A DNA stretch of 64,000 nucleotides from Winogradskyella algicola (GTDB lineage: Bacteria > Bacteroidota > Bacteroidia > Flavobacteriales > Flavobacteriaceae), in the NCBI RefSeq assembly GCF_005869935.1, contig NZ_SZQF01000002.1, positions 1 to 64,000 on the forward strand, written 5' to 3'. This document shows, one piece after another, positions 1 through 9,690 of this stretch. The notes under the pieces are model-generated. The model saw nothing but the letters and a program-made list of their open reading frames with translations, was not told the origin of the DNA and did no database searches. The position numbers and the translations under genes are program-made. Numbering within the stretch: the stretch's first letter is position 1; the number at the start of each line of letters is the position of its first letter.

Positions 1-3000
1 CGACATTCGTGTCCGCTGGACTATCGCCATCAGCTAAAACACTGTTGCTAAAGCCTCCGGCATCCACGGCATCCTGCTCGATGACATAGGTCGCCGTATA
101 CGTCGCTACTTCGCCAACCAATAGGTCGCCTTCTGCACTGCCTAAACTGGATGGGCCTACAAACGTTGGACCGGTCAATAAGGTCAGTGGGTTACCATTG
201 GCGTCCACGAACGTATCCGCTATCGCTACTCCGTCTAAGGTCACATTACCTGTATTGGTTACCGTGATCGTATATTCTACCGTATCTCCTAAACTTGCCC
301 CTACTGGTGCTACATCATTGGTGATCGCTACCGTCTTAACGGCCTCGATGCTTGGATCTTCAGGAATTGTAAAAGGCGTGACATCATTAGTAGTGTCAGC
401 ATCATTATTATCACCATTAATGGAATCTATATCATCTGTTTCAACAGTTTCAGGATCTGTAACTACAGAACCATCAGCTGCTGTACCAGTGTCAGATGTG
501 TCTGTAATATCGTCTAAAGTGTTTCCAATATCCCCTCCTGGAACTTCTGCAGTAACAAAAGCAGAATTTTCAACTCCACCTGCATCAACATCAGATTGTA
601 ATATAGTATATGAAGCAGAACAAGTTGTACTTAAACCTGGTGCTAAACTAGAATCTACACAAGTAACTGTTCCGACTATTGGATCTGTTACAACTATGTT
701 AGATAACGTTTCATCACCAGTGTTAGTTATAGTAAATTCATAATTTATAATATCATCTAATAAACCTGGTGCTCCTGAAGAAGTGATACTAGTAATACTC
801 TTAATTAAACTAATACTACAATCTGCAGAATCTAAAACAATTGGCATTGAGGATGTAGCACTACATGTAGTTGTAGCTTGGTACCTAACCTCTATAGTAT
901 AAGAATCTGGTGGTAAATTGTTAAACACATTGGATGTCTGCCATGTTTGATCGTTTGACCCACTTAGACTTGATAAACTATACTCTATAGTACCACCACC
1001 ATTATCGGTTGCATCTACAGTTATAGTACCTAAATTAGACAAACATGTTGGTTGTATACTACTCGTTGAAGCTTCAATTGTTGGAGGTGGGACGAAGAAA
1101 CTTGGATCATAAAGTATAAACATCTTGCCATCTCCTCCATCTGTTCCTGTTGCACCACTCTGTGTGATTCGAACACCTCTAATATCTGTACCAGATGGTA
1201 CCAATGCTGTTAATGGATAAATTACTGCAAATACATTTACACCTGAAAGTATTGGTACTCCTGTATCTATATAATCAGCTAAGGTAACCGTAACTACGTT
1301 TCCTGTTAAATTCAAACTATTATCCAAAGCTTGGATGCTCACTTCATTATTACCGTTTCGTTCAGTAACAACTACATATCTATTTGATGCAGATGTTATG
1401 TCTGAATTGTAAACAAACTCTACATAATCTGTAGATTCAATACCATTGTCTAAAGCAAGGTAGTTTCTCAAGTTTGCATTTGAATTAGCTTCTATTAAAG
1501 CTGGATCAAATATTGCTGGTCCTTGAGATATATCGTGTGTTGTTGTGTTTTGTTCTGTGATAAACTGATTTGCTGCAGCTGGATTGGCAAATGAGTAATT
1601 TGTAGATTCTGGTCTAGCAATACCTGTAAAAGGGTTAGGCTGACCAGTAACTGTTATGAAATTTAAAATAGCAGGATCAAACTGATTTGAGCCTGTATTA
1701 ACATCAAAGGTTACATCGCCTGCTAATAATGATGCTGTTGGATTTCCTGTCGGAATTACATCAAGACAGGCATCATCACTACACTCAAAAGGTGCTGAAA
1801 TTAAAGCAGAATCCGTTAATGTACATGAAGGTGCGTCTGAAAAAGTAGCCGTAAAAGATAAATCATTACCATTTGCTGGTAAAACAACATCATCAAAAAC
1901 ATGACTTGTTGCACCATCTAAACTACCTACAGCTATACTCAGTGTAATATCACCAGTAATATCTAAAGTTCCACTAGAAGGAGCATTATCATAAGTTACC
2001 GTAATGTCTGCAGTAAAAGTATCGTCTGTTATATCTGATGGTGTACCATTATCATTACATGCTGTTATATCTGATGCAGTAAGCACTGTAATATCAAAAT
2101 CAGAATCTTGTAACGTCACAGAATTAGCTACAGCTACACATTGAATATCGGATTGATACCTTACTGCTGGTGTATATGTACCTGGTATTAAGTTATTGAA
2201 TACGTTAAATGTTTGCCATGGTCCAGCTACGCCATTGATACTATACTCTATAGTACCACCACCATTATCGGTTGCATCAATGGTTATAGATCCTAAATTT
2301 GTTGGACAAGTTGGCTGAATTATATCTGTTGTAGCTTCAATTGTTGGGGGTGGAATAAAGAAACTTGGATCGTAAAGTATAAACATCTTGCCATCTCCTC
2401 CATCTGTTCCTGTTGCACCACTCTGTGTGATTCGAACACCTCTAATATCTGTACCAGATGGCACTAACGCTGTTAAGGGATAAATAGCTGCAAATACATT
2501 TACACCTGAAAGAATAGGCACTCCTGTATTTATGTAATCAGCTAAAGTAACTGTGACTACGTTTCCTGTTAAATTCAAACTATTATCCAAAGCCTGAATA
2601 CTTACTTCGTTATTACCATTTCGCTCAGTAACAACCACATATCTATTTGATGCAGATGTTATGTCTGAATTGTAAACAAACTCTACATAGTCTGTAGATT
2701 CAATACCATTGTCTAGAGAAAGGAAGTTTCTCAAGTTTGCATTTGAATTAGCTTCTATTAAAGCTGGATCAAATATTGCTGGTCCTTGAGTGATATCATT
2801 TGTTGTTGTATTCTGAAGAGTAATAAACTGATTAGCAGCTGCTTGATTAGCAAATGAGTAATTTGTAGATTCTGGTCTGGCAATACCTGTAAAAGGATTA
2901 GGCTGACCTGCAACTGTTATAAAATTTAAAATAGCAGGATCAAACTGATTTGAGCCTGTGTTAACATCAAAGGTTACATCGCCTGCCAATAATGCCGTTG

Positions 3001-6000
3001 TTGGATTTCCTGGAGGAATCACATCTAGACAGGCATCATCACTACACTCAAAAGGTGCTGTAAATACATTTGTGTTGTTTAATGTACAAGTTACATCATC
3101 AGAAAATGTTGCCGTTAAATCTATTGCTCCACCATCTGCTGGAAGAACTACATCGACAAATGTATGTGGTGAGGTTAATCCAACAACTGAAACTGATGCC
3201 GAACCATCACCAGAAAGGTCTAGAGTTCCTGTAGAAGGTGCACCAACAAAAGTTACCGTTATATCTGCGGTAAAAGTATCATCCGTTATATCTCCCGGTG
3301 TACTATTATCGTCACAAGGGTCAATATTTGAGGATGTAATATCTGAAATATTACAAGCTACACAACCTGCATCTAAAAGTGTAAAAGCATCTGGGCTAAT
3401 ATTTTGACATGAAGGAGAACCAATATACCTTACTGAGGCGTTGTATGTTCCAGGACCAACATTGTTAAATACATTAGAAGCTTGCCATGGGCCTGTAGCG
3501 CCATTAATACTATATTCTAATGGACCTCCTCCATTATCTGTTGCATCTATGGTAATTGTACCTTCATTTGCCGGACACACTGGTTGAGTAAAAGAGGTGG
3601 ACAAAGAAATAGTAGGCGGAGGTGTTAAGAAAAATGGATCGTATACTATAAATACTTTACCATCACCACCATCACCACCACTAGCTGGTGCACCAGTTTG
3701 CGTTAATCTTATACCACGAATAGGAATATTTGGCCCAACAAAAGCAGTTAGCGGATATACTGTGGCATAAATTTGTTGTCCATTATCATTGTTCTGACCT
3801 GTGGCTATATAGGTTGTTGTTCCACCACCGACATTATCAACAATTTGAGGAGTTCCAATTACATTTCCATTTTCGTCTATGGCTTGAGCCTCCATAGTAT
3901 TATTACCATTTCGCTCAGTAATTATAACATATCTATTAGAGGCTGAATTTATATCATAGTTAAATTCAAAGTTTACATAGTCTGTTGGAAAAATATTACC
4001 ATCGTTTCTAAAGTAATGGTTTAAGTTTCTATCTGTATTTGCGGCAATTAATTCAGGATCAAAAATTGCAGGACCATCAGTAATAGCAGCGCCATCAACA
4101 CCATTATTTATCATCCTTTGGTTAGTTGCTGATGGTGAAGAATAAGAATACGAAATATTATCTGGCACCAATAAATCTGTAAAAGGTGCAGGCTCACCAG
4201 CTATAGTAATACTATTAAACTGCTTAGTTGATAAGTTTGCATTAGCTTCATCATTTAGATTAACAATATCAAAAGTAACATCAACTGCTGTAAGTGCACT
4301 TGATGGCGATCCTGGTGGAATAACATCTGGACACTCATCGTCACTACACTCAAAAGGTGCATTAACAACCGAATTATTAGTTAGCGTACAAGCACCATCA
4401 TCAGAAAACGTTGCTGTTAATGAAATTGCACTACCATTAGCAGGCAGAGTCACACCTGTAAATGTATGTGGTGAGGTTAAACCTACCACAGAAACAGAAG
4501 CAGTACCATCACCAGATAAATCTAGAGTACCGACTCCAGGTGCATTAGTAAAAGTTACTGTTATATCTGCCGTAAAGGTATCATCACTAATATTATCTGG
4601 TGTTAGGTTATCATTACAAACAGATTCATTAGAAGAACTTATTGCTGTGATATCACAATTTGCTACTAATTCGATGATTACATTTGCTGTAGTACATATA
4701 GTTTCATTTGGAGCATTTAAACAAATCTCATACGTTACTGTATAAGTTCCTGCAGTTGCGCCTGCTGGCACATCTATTGTTCCGTCTGTATTAATAGAAA
4801 CACCTGTTAAGCCTCCATTGTTACTAATATTTATATTATCATTAATATTTGCGTCTGTTGCTGGTGAACCATCCGATTCATCAATACCATTCCCGTTGTC
4901 TGCAAAAACACTAGCGGTAGTACCGCCAGTAATCGCATCAAATGGTGAACCACTAAAATCATCATCTAAAGCTAAAATTGTTGGTTGAGATCCGCAAAGC
5001 TCTACTGTTGCAGGTATAACACATTCAAACACATTTCCAGATCCTGTGGTTAAACCACCGGTACTTCCACTTGTAATATGTCCCACAAAACAAATTGAAC
5101 CACCACCAGCTCTATTGAAAAATGTCATTGCATGACCACCCACGCTCACGTAAACTGGATCGTCTACACCGACATTGAATGACGGAGGAATAGTTGGATT
5201 TTGAATAACAGCATTGCCACCTTGACCGATAGAGTTTTGATTATTCCAACCCCAACTATATATGATATAAGGATCAGAGGGTAACGCTGGTTCAACAAGT
5301 ACTGCAGCTGCAGCCCATTCTTCCGAAGTATGTGTGGTTGATAATTGGATAACTCCTGTAAGATCACTCATGCCCGAATTATCTTGTATTGCCGTCCATG
5401 AAGTAACAACACCAGAACCCGTAGTTATTAATTCTCCAAGTGTATTATCTCCTACACCATAAACTTTTGTATCAGTTGCCAACAATAATAGACCTGTATC
5501 ACCATCATTGTGTGTAAACGAAGATATTTCTTTCACTGGTGCTGGTGGAGTAGCCATTAAAGTTGCAAAGTCTAGGTTTTGAGCGGGACTACCATCACCA
5601 ATTACCACATTATCTCCCCATGTATAAATATCACCATTAGACAGAAGTGCATAACCAGCATATTTATTACCAGTTATATTGATTACTCCAGTAAGAGGAA
5701 CTCCAGCAGATGTCTGTACCTGTTGCCAAATATTTCCATTGGTACTGTTATTACCACTTGGTGCTGTCGTGCCTGTTGTAGCAACCCAAACTTCTCCTGC
5801 AGCAATTACAAAAAGTACATCTGAACTGGCATGCATTTGTGTAATGTCAGCTGAATTAAAAGGTAGAGTCTGAGTAGCATCCATATCATTAAACCCTATT
5901 CCAGAGACAAAGTCACCATCAACAACTTCGCCAACACCACCCCAAGCATACAAACTAACAGTAGTAGCTAAGAAACCTTGCCCATCTGAATTACCAGAGA

Positions 6001-6298
6001 GTGCAAAGTGCAAAGGAGTTCCCGAGTAATTGTAACCATTTGCTGGTGTAACTTCCGTAATGACATTGGCATTACCTCCGTTTGCAGCCATATCTTCACC
6101 CCAAGCCACAATACCAGTAGTGGTTTTAGCCATCGATTGATGATAAGAGGTCATCAGTACATCTGTTTCAGGATTAAATATACCGTCTTCATTAATAGTT
6201 GGACAGCTTTGGGCTTTAATTGTAATAGAATGGAAAAAGACAAATCCTAAACATATGTAGGCTAAGCTTAAATTAGAGAATCGTGTAGAGATTTTCAT
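1..6298 (-). CDS. Giant secreted repeat protein (RCC1-like N-terminus, internal 1.3-kb repeats, DUF7507-like domains), 3' end outside window
   Basis: One uninterrupted reading frame of about 2,099 codons on the minus strand, starting at ATG 6298-6296 and leaving the window at base 1. I checked the frame at several points (near 5160, 3915, 2625, 1362 and 258). The N-terminus is a signal peptide with a hydrophobic core and a likely cut near KAQS (residues ~28-31). Residues ~32-360 contain RCC1-like blades (AWGED, YAWGGVGE, YTWGDN, YSWGWNNQ). Residues ~425-545 form an Ig-like segment. Three copies of a ~420-430-residue unit follow (~546-1825), each with TERNGNN, GGDGKxFIxYDPxF and DNGGGxxEYSI motifs. 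From ~1828 on come DUF11/DUF7507-like modules (YTITVTNTGNVTL, YVIEQDAVDAGG). By family this should be a cell-surface or gliding/adhesion-type protein, probably with a type IX secretion signal beyond the window; that is inferred. The first ~360 bases are clearly richer in GC than the rest. Confidence 0.85.
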   Translation of the reverse strand, partial: MKISTRFSNLSLAYICLGFVFFHSITIKAQSCPTINEDGIFNPETDVLMTSYHQSMAKTTTGIVAWGEDMAANGGNANVITEVTPANGYNYSGTPLHFALSGNSDGQGFLATTVSLYAWGGVGEVVDGDFVSGIGFNDMDATQTLPFNSADITQMHASSDVLFVIAAGEVWVATTGTTAPSGNNSTNGNIWQQVQTSAGVPLTGVINITGNKYAGYALLSNGDIYTWGDNVVIGDGSPAQNLDFATLMATPPAPVKEISSFTHNDGDTGLLLLATDTKVYGVGDNTLGELITTGSGVVTSWTAIQDNSGMSDLTGVIQLSTTHTSEEWAAAAVLVEPALPSDPYIIYSWGWNNQNSIGQGGNAVIQNPTIPPSFNVGVDDPVYVSVGGHAMTFFNRAGGGSICFVGHITSGSTGGLTTGSGNVFECVIPATVELCGSQPTILALDDDFSGSPFDAITGGTTASVFADNGNGIDESDGSPATDANINDNINISNNGGLTGVSINTDGTIDVPAGATAGTYTVTYEICLNAPNETICTTANVIIELVANCDITAISSSNESVCNDNLTPDNISDDTFTADITVTFTNAPGVGTLDLSGDGTASVSVVGLTSPHTFTGVTLPANGSAISLTATFSDDGACTLTNNSVVNAPFECSDDECPDVIPPGSPSSALTAVDVTFDIVNLNDEANANLSTKQFNSITIAGEPAPFTDLLVPDNISYSYSSPSATNQRMINNGVDGAAITDGPAIFDPELIAANTDRNLNHYFRNDGNIFPTDYVNFEFNYDINSASNRYVIITERNGNNTMEAQAIDENGNVIGTPQIVDNVGGGTTTYIATGQNNDNGQQIYATVYPLTAFVGPNIPIRGIRLTQTGAPASGGDGGDGKVFIVYDPFFLTPPPTISLSTSFTQPVCPANEGTITIDATDNGGGPLEYSINGATGPWQASNVFNNVGPGTYNASVRYIGSPSCQNISPDAFTLLDAGCVACNISDITSSNIDPCDDNSTPGDITDDTFTADITVTFVGAPSTGTLDLSGDGSASVSVVGLTSPHTFVDVVLPADGGAIDLTATFSDDVTCTLNNTNVFTAPFECSDDACLDVIPPGNPTTALLAGDVTFDVNTGSNQFDPAILNFITVAGQPNPFTGIARPESTNYSFANQAAANQFITLQNTTTNDITQGPAIFDPALIEANSNANLRNFLSLDNGIESTDYVEFVYNSDITSASNRYVVVTERNGNNEVSIQALDNSLNLTGNVVTVTLADYINTGVPILSGVNVFAAIYPLTALVPSGTDIRGVRITQSGATGTDGGDGKMFILYDPSFFIPPPTIEATTDIIQPTCPTNLGSITIDATDNGGGTIEYSINGVAGPWQTFNVFNNLIPGTYTPAVRYQSDIQCVAVANSVTLQDSDFDITVLTASDITACNDNGTPSDITDDTFTADITVTYDNAPSSGTLDITGDITLSIAVGSLDGATSHVFDDVVLPANGNDLSFTATFSDAPSCTLTDSALISAPFECSDDACLDVIPTGNPTASLLAGDVTFDVNTGSNQFDPAILNFITVTGQPNPFTGIARPESTNYSFANPAAANQFITEQNTTTHDISQGPAIFDPALIEANSNANLRNYLALDNGIESTDYVEFVYNSDITSASNRYVVVTERNGNNEVSIQALDNSLNLTGNVVTVTLADYIDTGVPILSGVNVFAVIYPLTALVPSGTDIRGVRITQSGATGTDGGDGKMFILYDPSFFVPPPTIEASTSSIQPTCLSNLGTITVDATDNGGGTIEYSLSSLSGSNDQTWQTSNVFNNLPPDSYTIEVRYQATTTCSATSSMPIVLDSADCSISLIKSITSITSSGAPGLLDDIINYEFTITNTGDETLSNIVVTDPIVGTVTCVDSSLAPGLSTTCSASYTILQSDVDAGGVENSAFVTAEVPGGDIGNTLDDITDTSDTGTAADGSVVTDPETVETDDIDSINGDNNDADTTNDVTPFTIPEDPSIEAVKTVAITNDVAPVGASLGDTVEYTITVTNTGNVTLDGVAIADTFVDANGNPLTLLTGPTFVGPSSLGSAEGDLLVGEVATYTATYVIEQDAVDAGGFSNSVLADGDSPADTNV
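832..4661 (-). repeat. Three tandem ~1.25-1.3 kb coding repeats inside the giant protein gene
   Basis: Approximate units are 3354-4661, 2100-3353 and 832-2099. The same codon of the TERNGNN motif falls at 3916, 2626 and 1363, giving spacings of 1290 and 1263 bp, both multiples of three. The two left-hand units are nearly identical at nucleotide level over long stretches (about 1098-1750 against 2361-3010), whereas the third is similar mainly at protein level. This indicates recent duplication or gene conversion between the two left-hand units. Confidence 0.85.
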
Positions 6299-6365
6299 AT
6301 TATTATATAGTTGATGTATAATTCAAATTTTATTAAATCGATGCTTTTAATTTGTCGATAAAATG

Positions 6366-6396
6366 CAAATATATCCGACAAAGTGTAAAAAACAAA
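6366..6396 (-). promoter_or_regulatory. Bacteroidota-type promoter of the giant surface protein gene
   Basis: On the minus strand TATATTTG (6373-6366) matches the -7 consensus TAnnTTTG exactly. TTTG (6396-6393) lies 19 bp upstream as the -33 element. The -7 box is ~68 bp upstream of the ATG, leaving a 5' UTR of roughly 60 nt. Confidence 0.75.
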
Positions 6397-6884
6397 TTTT
6401 TTTTGTAAGATTTTTATATAAAAAACCTTTGAGTTATTCTTTTATATCTTTTAAGACACTAAAAATTGTCTTGATGTCACTAATAAAAACTAAATAAATC
6501 TAGGTGAAGAGATTTGCTATTAATCAACTTCGGGGCTTACTTAGTAGGAAAACTAATCTTAAAATTTTCTTAATGTAAAAGTACAAAAAGAAATAATTGA
6601 TTTTCGTTTCCGAAATATAATTACAAAATTACCAAATCGTTATACTTCTATTTCTCTTTTAGTTGAACGACCAATATTGTATGTTGAGTGGAATTGGTAG
6701 TTCGACGAATGGTGACTTTTATGATGTAGACGAATGGTGACTTTTATGATGTAAAAAATTCAAAATTCAACCCAACAAATTCAGAAGTAAAATTAAGTCA
6801 TAGCAACTAAAATTTAACATTTAATGTTACGAACACCATTATAATTGTTACTAAATGAAAAAACCTCTATTAAAGCTTTAACAT
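6397..6884. other. Intergenic region between surface protein promoter and LytTR regulator gene
   Basis: About 490 bp of AT-rich sequence with no supported gene. It lies upstream of the giant gene's promoter and downstream of the regulator gene. The only clear structure is a perfect 25-bp tandem duplication (6704-6753). I see no convincing GC-rich terminator for the regulator operon. Confidence 0.6.
6704..6753. repeat. Perfect 25-bp tandem duplication
   Basis: The 25-mer at 6704-6728 (beginning GACGAATGGTGAC, ending TGATGTA) is repeated base for base at 6729-6753. A related string (GTTGAACGACCAAT) occurs just upstream at 6662-6675. It sits between a LytTR regulator gene and the promoter of the giant surface protein, so it could be an operator, but no binding consensus was confirmed. 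Confidence 0.8.
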
Positions 6885-7607
6885 TTACATATAGTTTATT
6901 TTTTCTAAAATTACTTGGCGGAATTTTTTACCAATAGGAATTACAGAATCATTCACTGTTACAGTATTGCCAGAAATTTGAGTTAAAAATTTAGAATTTA
7001 TAATAAAACTTCTGTGAACTCTAATAAAATCTTTAGACAGCTTATCTAACATGTCATTTAGTGTGGCTCTGGCCAGTATAGTTTTACTATTGGTGAGAAA
7101 AATCAGAATGTAAACGTGATCACTCTGCAAATAAAGGATATCATTAAACTTTATTTTTTGATATACGCCTTTAATCTTAAGAAATAAAGCATCGTCTTCT
7201 TTTATTTGGTTATTTGTAAATGTTTTTTGTTTTTGAGAATGGTTAAAAATTGCCACTTCTATAGATGTGTATAATTCTCTCTTAGAAAACGGTTTTACTA
7301 AATAGGCAGAGGGTGATACTTGTTTCGCTTCGTTTAATGTTAGTTCGTCAGAGTTGGATGTCAAAAATATAAAGGGAAATTTGTACTGATCCGTTATTAC
7401 TTGAGCTAAGTCTATACCAGTTTTTTTGCCAGAAAGCTGAACATCTAGTATAGCAATATCTGGTTTTTCGTTTTCAATAGTTTCTATTGCTTCCGTAAAA
7501 TTTATAGCTGGTTCTAACACGTCATAACCTAAACTTTCTAAAGCATCTCTTATATTATCTGCTATGATAACTTCATCTTCAACTATTAAAACTCTAATTT
7601 TGTTCAT
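6885..7607 (-). CDS. LytTR-family response regulator
   Basis: A 240-residue two-component regulator with a receiver domain (residues ~1-120) and a C-terminal LytTR DNA-binding domain (~140-240). Receiver signature residues are visible: acidic pocket E10/D11, phospho-acceptor D55 in ILDVQ, T83 in FLTS and K105 in LVKPF. The LytTR part has the typical HRSFIIN string followed by a basic C-terminus. The gene begins 38 bp after the stop of the histidine kinase gene on the same strand, so the two are almost certainly a cognate pair in one operon. Family knowledge says it binds DNA as a transcription factor. Its target is unknown; the adjacent giant surface protein gene is an obvious but untested candidate. 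Confidence 0.9.
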   Translation of the reverse strand: MNKIRVLIVEDEVIIADNIRDALESLGYDVLEPAINFTEAIETIENEKPDIAILDVQLSGKKTGIDLAQVITDQYKFPFIFLTSNSDELTLNEAKQVSPSAYLVKPFSKRELYTSIEVAIFNHSQKQKTFTNNQIKEDDALFLKIKGVYQKIKFNDILYLQSDHVYILIFLTNSKTILARATLNDMLDKLSKDFIRVHRSFIINSKFLTQISGNTVTVNDSVIPIGKKFRQVILEKINYM

Positions 7608-7645
7608 TGCTTGAGTTTTTAATGATTATATCTGATAAGATATCT

Positions 7646-9583
7646 TTAATTAACTGTTTTTCTGGATTTTGTATCCTTAAAGGTAATTACAAAATAGGCG
7701 CCGCTTCTATTCTTATATTCAATATTGCCATGTATCTGTTTAACTAGTCGCTTTACTAATCTTAAGCCTGTAGTTTTAATGCTGTCAAAGTTGGTTTTAG
7801 TGTTTAGTCCAGTACCATTGTCATAAACTTTTAGTGTATGGTACTCTTCCGACTTATCAATAGATATATTCAACTTTCCTTCTTCTTCTTTAAATGCATA
7901 CTTATATGCATTAGTTACCAACTCATTTATTATTAAACCTAAAGGTATTGCTGTATCGATATCAAAAAATATTTTATTGATGTCTATATGAATTTCTATT
8001 TTTTTATCTGAATCATATAAAGATGTTAATTCTTTTACCAAAAGAGTTATGTAATCATTAAAGTCTATTAAACCATCCTTATTTTGATATAATTTTTGAT
8101 GAATTATCGCCATAGACCTTAACCTATTTTGCCCATCTTCAATTAATTGTAATGCTTTTTTATCTTCTATATTATTTGTCTGTAACTCTAATAAGCTAGA
8201 CACTATCTGAAAATTATTTTTTACCCTATGGTGTACTTCTTTTACCAAAAGTTCTTTTTCTTTTAAGGCCACCTCAATGGTTCTATTTTTTTCTTTAAGT
8301 ACTTCTGACTGTTTCTTCTTTTTAAAGTATGCCCATGCAGAAATTAAGAAAAGAAAACCTACTAAAGTTGCTATAATAATATAGAGGTTAGTTCTTTCTT
8401 TTTCGTGCGCTACACTTAGATTTTTTTCTTTCTCTGCCTGATTTACTTTATAACTTGCTAAAGAGCTAGCTAAATCTTGAGAGTAAATTTTTTTTATTTG
8501 TACTACAGTCTGATCTTTAAAATATATTGCCTCTTTTAAATAATTGTGGTTTTCTAAAGTTTGAGAAATTTCTCTAATTAGCTGATACTGATCATTAGGA
8601 TTTAATGTTTGTTCACCAAGCTTACTTGTAAGCTTACTAAAACCAATTATGTCATTTACTTTAAACAAATCAAAGATATCGTTTGCATCTTTAGATTCAA
8701 GATCTATAGTACCTAAATACTTTGCGTATAGAGAATAGCTTTGTTGTGAAGAGCCCTTATCATTATAAAGTTCTTTTAGTAGCAACTTTACCTTTTCGTC
8801 CTCTCCACCTTTATATATATAGGCATCGATGATGTGAACAAGTGTCCCAATATAATACGGACTGTGTTCTGTCAATGATTTTTCTAACTCTAAACTCAGT
8901 TCACATTTTTCAATATATTCATTTAGTTTTCCTTCTAATACCAAAAAATCACATAAATAATACAAGGATGTAATCATCAGCTCATTATCATTTAATTTTT
9001 TGGCTTCATCAAAATTTTCTAAGCATAATTTTTTTCCTTTTTCTATATCTTGTTGAATGATATACAGAACTATCTGATGTGTGCTTGAATAAATCTTTGC
9101 TTTTTTTACATCGTCATTATTACCGTTGAAAGCATTGATATAATTATCTAATGCTTCCTGAATTTTAGAAGCTGATTCAATAGAGATATCATCTCGAAGT
9201 TTGGATATTTGATTTACTTTGATTTTTACGTAATCTAAATCTATTTTCTTAGTGTCTGTGGGCTTTTCTACATTAAGATTAATGTAATCTGAAACACTTT
9301 GGTACGATAGTTTCGGATTTTTAGTTAAGCTATTTATAAGTTTGGTATAATCGATATAAGTAGGATTATTATTGCTAGCTATACGATACAATGCATTGAC
9401 ATAAGAAGACTTCTTTATCTTTTCAATCATCGCTATAGCAGAGTCATGTTCTTTATTGAGTATGTACTTTTCAATTTTGAGTATACTATCTTGACTTTTG
9501 ATATCATCAATAGGCAGCTCTATAGTATTTTGGGAGAACAAACAATGGCTTAAAAACAGAAAAAATAAAAATCTAAATTTCAT
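7646..9583 (-). CDS. Membrane sensor histidine kinase (HisKA_2 type) with TPR-like extracytoplasmic sensor
   Basis: A 645-residue protein. It has an N-terminal signal peptide (hydrophobic residues 3-17, then SQ), a mostly helical extracytoplasmic region (~20-390) resembling TPR sensor regions, one transmembrane helix (~400-422), a basic coiled linker, then the kinase. The HisKA_2 box EVHHRVKNN places the phospho-accepting histidine at 451/452. The ATP-binding domain shows an N box (NELVTNAYKYAF) and a G1 box (DNGTGL). No receiver domain is attached. It precedes the LytTR regulator by 38 bp on the same strand and should phosphorylate it. The signal sensed cannot be read from the sequence. It diverges from prfC across a ~107-bp spacer. 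Confidence 0.9.
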   Translation of the reverse strand: MKFRFLFFLFLSHCLFSQNTIELPIDDIKSQDSILKIEKYILNKEHDSAIAMIEKIKKSSYVNALYRIASNNNPTYIDYTKLINSLTKNPKLSYQSVSDYINLNVEKPTDTKKIDLDYVKIKVNQISKLRDDISIESASKIQEALDNYINAFNGNNDDVKKAKIYSSTHQIVLYIIQQDIEKGKKLCLENFDEAKKLNDNELMITSLYYLCDFLVLEGKLNEYIEKCELSLELEKSLTEHSPYYIGTLVHIIDAYIYKGGEDEKVKLLLKELYNDKGSSQQSYSLYAKYLGTIDLESKDANDIFDLFKVNDIIGFSKLTSKLGEQTLNPNDQYQLIREISQTLENHNYLKEAIYFKDQTVVQIKKIYSQDLASSLASYKVNQAEKEKNLSVAHEKERTNLYIIIATLVGFLFLISAWAYFKKKKQSEVLKEKNRTIEVALKEKELLVKEVHHRVKNNFQIVSSLLELQTNNIEDKKALQLIEDGQNRLRSMAIIHQKLYQNKDGLIDFNDYITLLVKELTSLYDSDKKIEIHIDINKIFFDIDTAIPLGLIINELVTNAYKYAFKEEEGKLNISIDKSEEYHTLKVYDNGTGLNTKTNFDSIKTTGLRLVKRLVKQIHGNIEYKNRSGAYFVITFKDTKSRKTVN

Positions 9584-9640
9584 TAATCGGAAAATTAAAG
9601 CCGTAAATATATGGATGTTGTTTAATTATATTCTACATAA

Positions 9641-9669
9641 TTTATATGAACTTAATAATATTATATTTG
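9641..9669 (+). promoter_or_regulatory. Probable prfC promoter
   Basis: TATATTTG (9662-9669) matches the Bacteroidota -7 consensus exactly and lies 21 bp upstream of the prfC ATG. The -33 element is weak: TTTA at 9641-9644 with a 17-bp spacer. Confidence 0.5.
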
Positions 9670-9690
9670 CACTCGTTTTAATCATTCTCA

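Noticed and set aside
198-743. Plus-strand reading frame of 181 codons (also 2958-3407)
   Set aside because: It is the mirror of the giant minus-strand gene: repetitive S/T/V-rich codons with no family features. The minus frame is open throughout.
5164-5367. Minus-strand 67-codon frame
   Set aside because: Lies out of frame inside the giant gene.
9604-9611. -7 box for the histidine kinase gene (TATATTTA)
   Set aside because: One mismatch at the key G and no -33 element; too weak to list.
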